Below, one piece after another: positions 25,928 to 32,982 of a stretch of 64,000 nucleotides of DNA; positions within the stretch are counted from its first letter, which is position 1, and every line of letters starts with the position of its first letter. Below the pieces are notes generated by a model. It was given only the letters and a program-made list of their open reading frames with translations. It was not told the origin of the DNA and made no database searches. Source of the stretch: Sphingobium sp. SCG-1 (GTDB lineage Bacteria; Pseudomonadota; Alphaproteobacteria; Sphingomonadales; Sphingomonadaceae). The translations under genes and the position numbers were made by a program. The DNA is taken from positions 124,001 through 188,000 of the forward strand of contig NZ_CP026372.1 of assembly GCF_002953135.1 (NCBI RefSeq). The letters are read 5' to 3'.

Positions 25928-26821
25928 CTAGGCGCGCGCGGGAAGACGGACAAGCACCAACGCAATGGCGATGGCGATCGCGCCGATAATATCAGTCGTC
26001 GACAAGGTCTCGCCAAACACCATCCATCCGGCCGTCGCGGCGATCAGCGGCTGCACCAGCAAGGTCAAGCCCACCACCAGCGGCGGGAAAAAGGCTATCG
26101 CATAAACGATCAACCCCTGCCCCAGAACCTGGCTTACGAAAGCCAGCATGACGATTGGTGTCCAGTCCTGCGGCCAGATGTTTTCACCCAGCATCATCGC
26201 GAACAACAGGATAGGCGCCGCACCCGCGATCGTCGAAGCCGCCAGCAACGACCAGCTATCCACCGCCTGCCGCACCCGCTGCACCAATAGGATATAGCCC
26301 GTATACAGCACGCCAGCCAAAATGCAGAGCAAGTCGCCCGTTAGATAACGTGGCGACAGTTCGTAGCTGCCGCCCATCAGAAGCGCCGTTCCCGCAATCG
26401 CCAGGATGATCGCCACACCCTGCAACAAAGCGGGACGCTGGCGCAGGACGATGATCCCCCAGATCGGAAGCAACAGGCTGGTGACGTTGCCGAACAAGGT
26501 CGCGTTGGCGATCTTCGTTTGCACGATCCCCACGTGCCAGCTTGCCAGGTCCGCCGCGAAGAACAGGCCGCCTGTGACAATGAAGACCCAAAGACCGCGC
26601 CCGATACGGGTGATGCCCTCTCCTTTCCATTGCGCCAGCAGCACCAACACCGGAATGGCCAGCAACAGTCGCCAAAATCCCGCCGCTACTGGGCCGGTGT
26701 CGGAAAAACGCACCAGTAACGGTCCAAAGGCCAGAGCAATATTTCCCCCCACGAGTGCGAGGAAAGCAAAGCGCGGCGCAGGGGATGGCTGAAGGTCGGA
26801 CGCATCTATTGAAACGGTCAT
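25928..26821 (-). CDS. DMT/EamA-family transporter
   Basis: Second drug/metabolite transporter in the window, 297 residues, two EamA repeats with about ten membrane segments (GGNIALAFGPLLVRFSDTGP opens repeat 1; YAIAFFPPLVVGLTLLVQPLIAA lies in repeat 2). It differs clearly from the one at 6.3 kb. It precedes COQ9 by 10 bases on the same strand and is probably cotranscribed. Divergent from the Old Yellow Enzyme gene with a 70-base spacer. Substrate unknown. Confidence 0.83.
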   Translation of the reverse strand: MTVSIDASDLQPSPAPRFAFLALVGGNIALAFGPLLVRFSDTGPVAAGFWRLLLAIPVLVLLAQWKGEGITRIGRGLWVFIVTGGLFFAADLASWHVGIVQTKIANATLFGNVTSLLLPIWGIIVLRQRPALLQGVAIILAIAGTALLMGGSYELSPRYLTGDLLCILAGVLYTGYILLVQRVRQAVDSWSLLAASTIAGAAPILLFAMMLGENIWPQDWTPIVMLAFVSQVLGQGLIVYAIAFFPPLVVGLTLLVQPLIAATAGWMVFGETLSTTDIIGAIAIAIALVLVRLPARA

Positions 26822-26890
26822 GCTCCGTCCCTAGCTGACAGCCTGCCGAATGTCCCGTTGCACTTTGCAACCCGCCTGGAGAATGCGCGC

Positions 26891-27985
26891 ATGTCGTCAC
26901 CCACTCTGTTCGATCCCATCAAACTGGGCGCGATCAACGCCCCCAATCGGATCATCATGGCTCCTCTGACACGCGGTCGGGCCACGCGCGAACATGTGCC
27001 GAAGCCATTGATGATCGACTATTATGCGCAACGCGCCAGTGCGGGTCTCATTATCAGCGAGGCGACGGGGATCAGTCAGGAGGGGCATGGTTGGCCATTC
27101 GCACCGGGCATCTGGACCGACCAGATGGTCGAAGGCTGGAAACCCGTGACCGATGCCGTACACCGCAACGGCGGGCGCATCGTTCTTCAGCTCTGGCACA
27201 TGGGGCGCATGGTTCATCCTGACTTCCTGGGCGGCGCGGCCCCCGTTTCAGCGAGTGCAACGATGGCACCGGACATGGCGCATACCTACGAAGGCAAGAA
27301 GCCCCATGTACACGCCCGACCGCTTGAGCTTTCCGAAATTCCCAGGCTTCTTGAGGATTACGCCCACGCCACGCGCAATGCGATTCGGGCAGGGTTTGAT
27401 GGTGTCGAAATTCATGCGGCCAACGGCTATTTGATCGACCAGTTCCTGCGCGATAACAGCAATCTGCGCACAGACGAATATGGCGGCAGCGCCGAAAACC
27501 GCATCCGCCTGCTCCGCGAAGTGACGCAGGCCGTTGCAGGAGAAGCAGGCGCTAACCGCACGGGCGTCCGCCTTTCGCCGAACGGCGACACTCAGGGCGT
27601 GATCGACAGCGACCCTGCCAGCGTGTTCAGCCTCGCGGCGCAGGCGCTGGACGAGATCGGCATCGCATTTCTGGAATTACGCGAGCCTGGGCCGGATGGC
27701 AGCTTCGGCCGTACGGATCAGCCGCGGCAGTCGCCTCTCATCCGGCAGCACTTCAAGGGACCGCTCATCCTGAACAGCGACTATGACAAAGCGCGGGCCG
27801 AGGCGGATCTGGCGTCGGGCCGGGCAGATGCCATCAGCTTCGGGCGGCCGTTCATCGCCAATCCGGATTTGCCGGAACGCCTGTCTACTGGCGCTCCGTT
27901 GGCTCAGCCGCCGATGGCGACCTGGTACAGCCAAGGTCCGGAAGGCTATGTGGATTATCCCACGCTGACTGAGGCCGCTGCCTGA
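26891..27985 (+). CDS. Old Yellow Enzyme-type alkene reductase
   Basis: FMN-dependent NADH:flavin oxidoreductase, 364 residues, reducing activated C=C bonds or nitro groups. Barrel motifs are complete: NRIIMAPLTRGRAT at the N-terminus, LQLWHMGRMVHP, the substrate-binding/active region IHAANGYLIDQFLRDNSN and GGSAENRIRL, and ISFGRPFIANPDLPERL near the phosphate site. The ATG at 26891 has GGAGA upstream; an earlier in-frame ATG at 26858 lacks one. Physiological substrate unknown. Confidence 0.94.
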   Translation: MSSPTLFDPIKLGAINAPNRIIMAPLTRGRATREHVPKPLMIDYYAQRASAGLIISEATGISQEGHGWPFAPGIWTDQMVEGWKPVTDAVHRNGGRIVLQLWHMGRMVHPDFLGGAAPVSASATMAPDMAHTYEGKKPHVHARPLELSEIPRLLEDYAHATRNAIRAGFDGVEIHAANGYLIDQFLRDNSNLRTDEYGGSAENRIRLLREVTQAVAGEAGANRTGVRLSPNGDTQGVIDSDPASVFSLAAQALDEIGIAFLELREPGPDGSFGRTDQPRQSPLIRQHFKGPLILNSDYDKARAEADLASGRADAISFGRPFIANPDLPERLSTGAPLAQPPMATWYSQGPEGYVDYPTLTEAAA

Positions 27986-28000
27986 TAGAGCGCCGGGTAT

Positions 28001-28027
28001 CGGAGCATGTCAGTGCGACATGCTCCG
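28001..28027. terminator. Hairpin between convergent OYE and ribH genes
   Basis: Perfect 11-bp stem CGGAGCATGTC (28001-28011) with GACATGCTCCG (28017-28027) and loop AGTGC. It lies between two converging genes, 15 bases past one stop and 7 bases past the other. Neither side has a U-tract, so if it stops transcription it does so without the standard tail. Confidence 0.45.
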
Positions 28028-28034
28028 CCGCGGC

Positions 28035-28454
28035 TCAGGCGAATCGCTCGCGTATCGCGAGCATGGCGATCGCCGCCTTGGCCGCCTCGCCGCCCTTGTT
28101 CTTTTCCGTCTTGCGCGCACGGGCAAGCGCCTGCGCCTCGTTTTCTACTGTGATGATGCCATTGCCAATGGCCAGGCCATCCATCGTCAGCGCCATCAAT
28201 CCCCGCGCGCTTTCGTTCGACACCACTTCGAAATGATAGGTTTCGCCACGGATCACCACGCCGATGGCGATGAAGCCGTCGTAGCGTCCGCTCTCGGCGG
28301 CGAGCGCAATTGCGCCGGGTATTTCCAGCGCGCCCGGCACCGTCAACACCTCATGCTTGTGCCCGGCATCTTCCAGGGCAGTGGCCGCGCCGTCGATCAG
28401 CATATCGTTCAGATGTTCGTAGAAGCGCGCCTCGACGATGAGAAACTTTGCCAT
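28035..28454 (-). CDS. ribH: 6,7-dimethyl-8-ribityllumazine synthase
   Basis: Penultimate step of riboflavin synthesis: condenses the RibB product with aminopyrimidine to lumazine. 139 residues from ATG 28454 (MAKFLIVEARFYEHL), preceded by AAGGA; an upstream TTG is unlikely. VPGALEIPGAI, GVVIRGETYHFEVV and GIITVENEAQALAR are the family motifs, with H in the GETYHFE stretch as catalytic His. Last gene of the rib operon, 27 bases after ribBX. The protein assembles as a multimer in most species. Confidence 0.95.
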   Translation of the reverse strand: MAKFLIVEARFYEHLNDMLIDGAATALEDAGHKHEVLTVPGALEIPGAIALAAESGRYDGFIAIGVVIRGETYHFEVVSNESARGLMALTMDGLAIGNGIITVENEAQALARARKTEKNKGGEAAKAAIAMLAIRERFA

Positions 28455-28481
28455 ACTCAATGATCCTTCAACAATACGCGC

Positions 28482-29765
28482 TCAATCGATGGGCCGTTCA
28501 CCGACCACCGACAGATCATAACCGTCCAGCGCAATCAGGCTGTGATGGCTGTTGGTGAGCAAGACCATGTCATGCACGCCAAGCTCGGCAAGGATTTGCG
28601 CGCCTACGCCGTAATCGCGCAGTTCGTCCATATCGCTGGCAGTCGCGGTCTGCGCCGCTTTCATCTGAAACATGCGGGAAAAGGCGTCTGGCGCGTTGCG
28701 GTTCAACACGACGACGATGCCTGCCCCTTCCGAGCCGATAATCTCCATGCAGCGGCCAAGCAAACCGGATCGCGGCCCTTCCTCGCCGAAGGCGTCGACG
28801 AAAGGCGAAAGCTGATGCATACGCACGAGCGTCGGCTGATCGGGGTCGATACGGCCCTTCTGAAGCACGACCTGTTCCGTCTCGGTCGCCTTGTTGAAGA
28901 AGGTCATGGCCTTCCATTCGCCGCCCCATTTGCTCGTGAAGGCGACTTCTGCGCGCTTCTCAACCAGATGATCGTTGCGGCGGCGATACGCGATGAGATC
29001 ACGGATCGTGCCGATTTTCAGGCGATGCTTCTGCGCAAAGGGAATAAGGTCGTCGAGGCGCGCCATCGTGCCGTCGTCCTTCATGACTTCGCAAATCACG
29101 CCGGAAGGATTGAGGCCCGCGAGGCGCGACACGTCGACCGCCGCCTCGGTGTGCCCGGTACGCACCAGCACGCCGCCGGGACGCGCCACTAGCGGAAAAA
29201 CATGCCCCGGCGTCACGATTTCGCTTGGTCCTTTGGACGCATCGATGGCGACGGCGATGGTCCGCGCCCGGTCCGCTGCGCTAATGCCCGTCGTCACGCC
29301 TTCGCGCGCCTCGATCGATACGGTGAATGCCGTTTCATGCCGCGTGCCATTATGGCGGCTCATCAGGTCCAGGCCCAGTTGATCGACGCGATCCTTGGTC
29401 AGCGCCAGACAGATCAATCCACGACCATGCGTCGCCATGAAGTTGATCGCATCGGGTGTCGCCATCTGCGCGGGAATGACGAGATCGCCTTCATTCTCCC
29501 GGTCCTCGTCATCGACAAGAATGAACATACGGCCGTTGCGCGCTTCGTTGATGATTTCCTCGGGTGTCGAAAGCGCTGTGCCACCTTCACGGCGAGCTAG
29601 ATAGGATTCAAGCTTGCCCAGCGTATCGGCGGTGGGATTCCAATCCGCCTCGCCTAACCGCCGCAGGCTGTTGGCGTGAAGTCCTGCCGCGCGCGCCAGT
29701 CCAGATCGTGAAACGCCGCCATCCGTCACGAGATTACGGAGGGTCTCGATAAGCGCAGTGGTCAT
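28482..29765 (-). CDS. ribB: DHBP synthase with N-terminal HTH and C-terminal RibX-like domain
   Basis: Three-part protein of 427 residues. Residues 1-60 look like a helix-turn-helix (SRSGLARAAGLHANSLRRLG). Residues ~66-262 are 3,4-dihydroxy-2-butanone 4-phosphate synthase with VDDEDRENEGDLV (84-96), ATHGRGLICL and RTGHTEA (202-208). Residues ~270-427 align in position with GTP cyclohydrolase II but lack its Cys zinc cluster: the expected CxxxxxxxxxxCxC region reads RMHQLSPFVDAFGEEG, so it is unlikely to open GTP. This matches the RibBX type reported in proteobacteria. The RibA activity must come from another gene. The HTH could give regulation or DNA binding; neither is shown. Confidence 0.88.
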   Translation of the reverse strand: MTTALIETLRNLVTDGGVSRSGLARAAGLHANSLRRLGEADWNPTADTLGKLESYLARREGGTALSTPEEIINEARNGRMFILVDDEDRENEGDLVIPAQMATPDAINFMATHGRGLICLALTKDRVDQLGLDLMSRHNGTRHETAFTVSIEAREGVTTGISAADRARTIAVAIDASKGPSEIVTPGHVFPLVARPGGVLVRTGHTEAAVDVSRLAGLNPSGVICEVMKDDGTMARLDDLIPFAQKHRLKIGTIRDLIAYRRRNDHLVEKRAEVAFTSKWGGEWKAMTFFNKATETEQVVLQKGRIDPDQPTLVRMHQLSPFVDAFGEEGPRSGLLGRCMEIIGSEGAGIVVVLNRNAPDAFSRMFQMKAAQTATASDMDELRDYGVGAQILAELGVHDMVLLTNSHHSLIALDGYDLSVVGERPID

Positions 29766-29843
29766 GGAACTTGCCTTTGCTAGGACATCAAGCGATGTCG
29801 CAGCGGAATAATCACATTACGATGTGATTGCAAGGGCAGCTTA

Positions 29844-30452
29844 TCACATTGCGCGTACAGCCAGCATCCTGTCGAGATAACGCGCCAGGATATCGATCTC
29901 CAGATTAAACTCCCGGTCCACTGGCAAAACGTTCAATGTCGTAGCTTCTGCCGTATGCGGAATGATGTTGAGGCTGAAGTGAACGCTGCCATCGGGCTGG
30001 TCTTCCACGCTGTTCACCGTCAGCGATATGCCATCGACGGTGATTGATCCTTTCGCGGCAAGGCTGGCCGCCAACAACTTCGGCGCAGCAATCGACAGCC
30101 GCGTCGAGTCGCCCTCCGGCGTCGCTGACACCAACATGCCCACGCCATCGACATGCCCCGTCACGATGTGCCCGCCCAGTTCATCGCCAACCTTCAGCGC
30201 GCGTTCCAGATTGAGGCGCTGACCTTCGACCCATTGCCCTTTCGCAGTGCGCGATAGCGTTTCGGCGGAAACGTCCACAGCGAACCAGTCCGGCCCCTTC
30301 TCGACAACTGTCAGGCAAACACCCGAACAGGCTATCGACGCGCCGATCGCAACGCCGTCCATGTCATAGCTGCAACCGATGGTAAGACGCATGTCGCCAC
30401 GATGCTCGATCGAGCGGATATGGCCGATGTCGGTGATGATGCCAGTAAACAT
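29844..30452 (-). CDS. ribE: Riboflavin synthase alpha chain
   Basis: Final riboflavin-forming enzyme: dismutates two lumazine molecules. 202 residues with two lumazine-binding repeats. The start MFTGIITDIGHI is the family N-terminus; ACSGVCLTVV and GGHIVTGHVDG sit in repeats 1 and 2, and GISLTVNSVED marks the second. Ends near RYLDRML. Lies 9 bases after ribD and 78 before ribBX on the same strand. Called ribE here in the Bacillus/alphaproteobacterial sense (ribC in E. coli). Confidence 0.95.
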   Translation of the reverse strand: MFTGIITDIGHIRSIEHRGDMRLTIGCSYDMDGVAIGASIACSGVCLTVVEKGPDWFAVDVSAETLSRTAKGQWVEGQRLNLERALKVGDELGGHIVTGHVDGVGMLVSATPEGDSTRLSIAAPKLLAASLAAKGSITVDGISLTVNSVEDQPDGSVHFSLNIIPHTAEATTLNVLPVDREFNLEIDILARYLDRMLAVRAM

Positions 30453-30461
30453 TGCCTTCCC

Positions 30462-31448
30462 CTAAGCGCTGCGGACCCGCACGTAAACCTCCAGCCGATC
30501 GGGACCGAGCATCCGGCTGTCACGCAACTGCCAGCGGCCATGCGCCTTGTCCAACTGCTCAAGCCCGATGTCGCCGATCGATGCGCGCCCTTCCCCGATC
30601 AGGATCGGCGCGCGGTACAGGATCAGCCGATCGACCAGGTCGCTGCGCAGGAAGGCGGCAGCCGTGGCCGCGCCGCCTTCGACCATGACGTCATTCACAT
30701 CTGGCAGAGTCGCAACATCCGCCGGATCGCTGATGGCGCGCCATCCCTTTGGCGGCACGCCATGGCCCAACATGACTCGCATGGGAGAACGCCCCTCCAG
30801 CCCGGGAAGGCGCACGTCCAGTCCGGGCGTATCGGCGCGCATAGTACCCGCGCCCACCAATATGGCGTCATGACGTGCACGCTCCATATGCGTATGCGCG
30901 CGCGCCGCCGGGCCGGTTATCCAGCGACTGGAGCCATCCGGCAGCGCAATGCGCCCATCCAGAGACATCGCCAGCTTCAACGTCACACAGGGCCGACCAG
31001 TCAGATGGCGCAGGAAGAACCCCGCCATGGCGTCACGCGCTTCATCGGCAAGAATCCCCGTTTCGACCTTTATCCCGCGCGACTCAAGCAATGCGATACT
31101 CTGTCCATCGGTGCGTGGATCGGGATCCCGCGCGGCAATGACGACGCGCGACACGCCGGCCCGGATTAGCAGGTCCACGCATCGTGGCCCTCTTGGCGAC
31201 AGATGGAAGCATGGCTCCAGCGTCACATAGGCCGTTGCGCCATGCGCCTGATCCAACGCCTGCTGCAAAGCCTTGGCTTCGGCATGGGGCCGCCCGCCTG
31301 TCTGCGTCCAGCCGCGTCCCACGATGCGGCCGTCGCGCACGATCAGACATCCGACATTGGGATTGGGCGTCGATACGCCGCGCCCGCGCATGGACAAGGC
31401 TATCGCCGCCGCCATGAACCGGCGATCATCGGAACGGGAAGGCGTCAA
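30462..31448 (-). CDS. ribD: Riboflavin biosynthesis deaminase/reductase
   Basis: Bifunctional enzyme of 328 residues: N-terminal zinc pyrimidine deaminase (HAE at 55-57, ligands C80 and C90 in LEPCFHLSPRGPRC) and C-terminal NADPH reductase (VTLKLAMSLDGRIA, VMVEGGAATAAAFL). The start is uncertain: no ATG fits ahead of the first helix, and TTG at 31448 gives MTPSRSDDRRFM, a normal RibD N-terminus, 8 bases after the upstream stop; the open frame beyond that lies inside the upstream gene. The Cys spacing is one residue longer than in E. coli. Confidence 0.88.
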   Translation of the reverse strand: MTPSRSDDRRFMAAAIALSMRGRGVSTPNPNVGCLIVRDGRIVGRGWTQTGGRPHAEAKALQQALDQAHGATAYVTLEPCFHLSPRGPRCVDLLIRAGVSRVVIAARDPDPRTDGQSIALLESRGIKVETGILADEARDAMAGFFLRHLTGRPCVTLKLAMSLDGRIALPDGSSRWITGPAARAHTHMERARHDAILVGAGTMRADTPGLDVRLPGLEGRSPMRVMLGHGVPPKGWRAISDPADVATLPDVNDVMVEGGAATAAAFLRSDLVDRLILYRAPILIGEGRASIGDIGLEQLDKAHGRWQLRDSRMLGPDRLEVYVRVRSA

Positions 31449-31456
31449 CGGTGCGG

Positions 31457-31945
31457 TCAGGGCTGCGCCGTCGTCTTCGATGCAGGGCTGGCGGTCGTAC
31501 TCGCGGTCTTGCCCGACTTCTCTGTGGCTTCGGCCTTGACCAACCGCTCGTCCAGCATCTTGTTGATCGCAGTCAGCGCTTCCTGACGTTTCGCGCGGTT
31601 GCGCGCTTCCTCGTCGCGCCATTCGATGCCGACCATATCGGCGACTTTCTGCATTTCCTTCTGCTTCTTCTCCAGGATCATTTCGCCCTTAGCCAAATCC
31701 GCCTTCTGCTTGGCGATGATGACGGCGTCGGAGCGATTGGCGTCCCAACTCTGGAAATACATGATCTTGTTCTGGCGCGGCCCGGTGTTGGTCTTGCCAT
31801 CCAGGATGAAGACCCAGACGATGACCCAGGTGATCGCCATCGCCAGCCCCAGCAGCGGCCATTTATGCGCGCGCGGCTGCGCGAAATAGGTCCAGAAGTC
31901 GCCGAGCGCGCTTTTGGGCGAAACAGGTTTCGGAAAGATCGACAT
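31457..31945 (-). CDS. Conserved small membrane protein upstream of ribD
   Basis: 162 residues from ATG 31945 (MSIFPKPVSPKSALGDFW). One membrane segment at about 31-49 (LLGLAMAITWVIVWVFILD) is followed by a Lys/Glu-rich stretch (about 80-135) with coiled-coil character and a Ser/Thr/Ala/Lys tail. I do not recognise the function. It is 8 bases from ribD and probably cotranscribed with the rib genes. An ATG 96 bases upstream is also open but the extra residues look non-coding. Confidence 0.7.
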   Translation of the reverse strand: MSIFPKPVSPKSALGDFWTYFAQPRAHKWPLLGLAMAITWVIVWVFILDGKTNTGPRQNKIMYFQSWDANRSDAVIIAKQKADLAKGEMILEKKQKEMQKVADMVGIEWRDEEARNRAKRQEALTAINKMLDERLVKAEATEKSGKTASTTASPASKTTAQP

Positions 31946-32027
31946 GGCCTGCAATATAAGGGATCGGCGCCTGCGATGCAAAGCCCACAGGGGCGGCGAT
32001 TCATCCTCCTCAAAAAAAAACGCCATT

Positions 32028-32148
32028 GTGACCTTCGTCACGCTTCGGCCACCGCAACGGCCTAAAAGGATATTGCGACCCGAGGGGCATCGTGACCCGG
32101 TGCCTCTTCCCTGACCCGGCGGCGTGAAAATGTCGCCGGGTCTTTTTA
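32028..32148 (+). ncRNA. Candidate small RNA ending in an intrinsic terminator
   Basis: Between the small membrane gene and tonB, the plus strand shows a GTGAC/GTCAC hairpin (32028-32041), a GGCC...GGCC stem (32047-32062), a GGCA/TGCC stem near 32086-32104 and a strong terminator (32113-32147). No open reading frame of interest runs toward that terminator, and the flanking genes are on the other strand. A short RNA is the simplest reading, but I see no clear promoter, so this stays a candidate. Confidence 0.35.
32113..32147 (+). terminator. Intrinsic terminator on the plus strand
   Basis: GACCCGGCGGC (32113-32123) pairs with GTCGCCGGGTC (32132-32142) over 11 positions with one G-U pair, loop GTGAAAAT, then TTTTT (32143-32147). 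On the minus strand the stem has a mismatch and no U-tract, so it works in the plus direction, where no gene precedes it. Confidence 0.7.
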
Positions 32149-32161
32149 TACATCCGGGTTC

Positions 32162-32839
32162 TTATGTGAGGGTGAAGTGGACGGTCATCACCTTCTCCGA
32201 CTCGACGGGCGCACCGTCGCGCGTGGCGGCCCTGAACCGCCACTTGGCCAGCGCCTGCTTACGCGCCGCTTCCCAGAACGCGTCGCTGGTGGCGAACAGC
32301 TTTTCGATGGCGGTCACGCGCCCGTCGGCGCCAATGTTGACACGCACCGTCACTTTTCCCTCCTCCTGCGCACGCTGCATGGCAGGGGGATAATCCGGCT
32401 GAAAATCGCGCATGTAACGCGGGTCGATCGCAACGGCGGTAAGGACCGGCGTATGCGACTCAGCTATGCCGGGATCGAATGGCTCGACCTTATACCCGTC
32501 CATGGCATTGGGAATGGTCCCTCCTATAATGGTATCGGTCGTCGGCTTGAGATCGACGGCATGGTTTGGCACGAAGGGCCGCTCCGTCACCGCCCGCTGC
32601 AAGGGCTTCTTCACCGCAGGTTTATCGACAGGGTTCTCCGGCGGCGGAGGATCGATGGGAACATTGGTTCCGGTCATGATCGTCGGAACATATTCCTTTA
32701 TGACTTCAGCCGGGATCAACAAGTAACCACCCACCAGCAAGGCATGAACCGCAATTGTGCCGACGATCCCGGCGCGCGAAGGCCCGGAACTGGCATAGCC
32801 GCTGGCGGTGTAAGGGGTCGGCCGGGAAAACAGCATCAT
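32162..32839 (-). CDS. TonB-family energy-transducing protein
   Basis: 225 residues anchored in the inner membrane. The start at 32839 is favoured by GGAGGA seven bases upstream; an ATG 15 bases earlier is also open. One membrane segment at about 24-42 (AGIVGTIAVHALLVGGYLLI), a Pro-rich linker (DPPPPENPVDKP), and a C-terminal TonB fold with DYPPAMQRAQEEGKVTVRV and ARKQALAKWRF. It would drive TonB-dependent outer-membrane receptors with ExbB/ExbD, not in the window. Follows gyrB by ~140 bases. Confidence 0.9.
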   Translation of the reverse strand: MMLFSRPTPYTASGYASSGPSRAGIVGTIAVHALLVGGYLLIPAEVIKEYVPTIMTGTNVPIDPPPPENPVDKPAVKKPLQRAVTERPFVPNHAVDLKPTTDTIIGGTIPNAMDGYKVEPFDPGIAESHTPVLTAVAIDPRYMRDFQPDYPPAMQRAQEEGKVTVRVNIGADGRVTAIEKLFATSDAFWEAARKQALAKWRFRAATRDGAPVESEKVMTVHFTLT

Positions 32840-32982
32840 CGCATCATCCTCCATCCTGATTGGAGCCGGACCGTATTCAGCCTCGGCAATGCGATGTTAC
32901 AACATTTCATTTATGCCGCAAGCTATATCTATCGGCCCAAACCTGGCAAAAAGCTCTTTAACGCTCCGCCACGCTCCAAAGC

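Noticed and set aside
31449..32161. FMN riboswitch before the rib genes
   Set aside because: No conserved FMN-element sequence pieces upstream of ribD; the small membrane gene and a terminator of the opposite strand fill the space.
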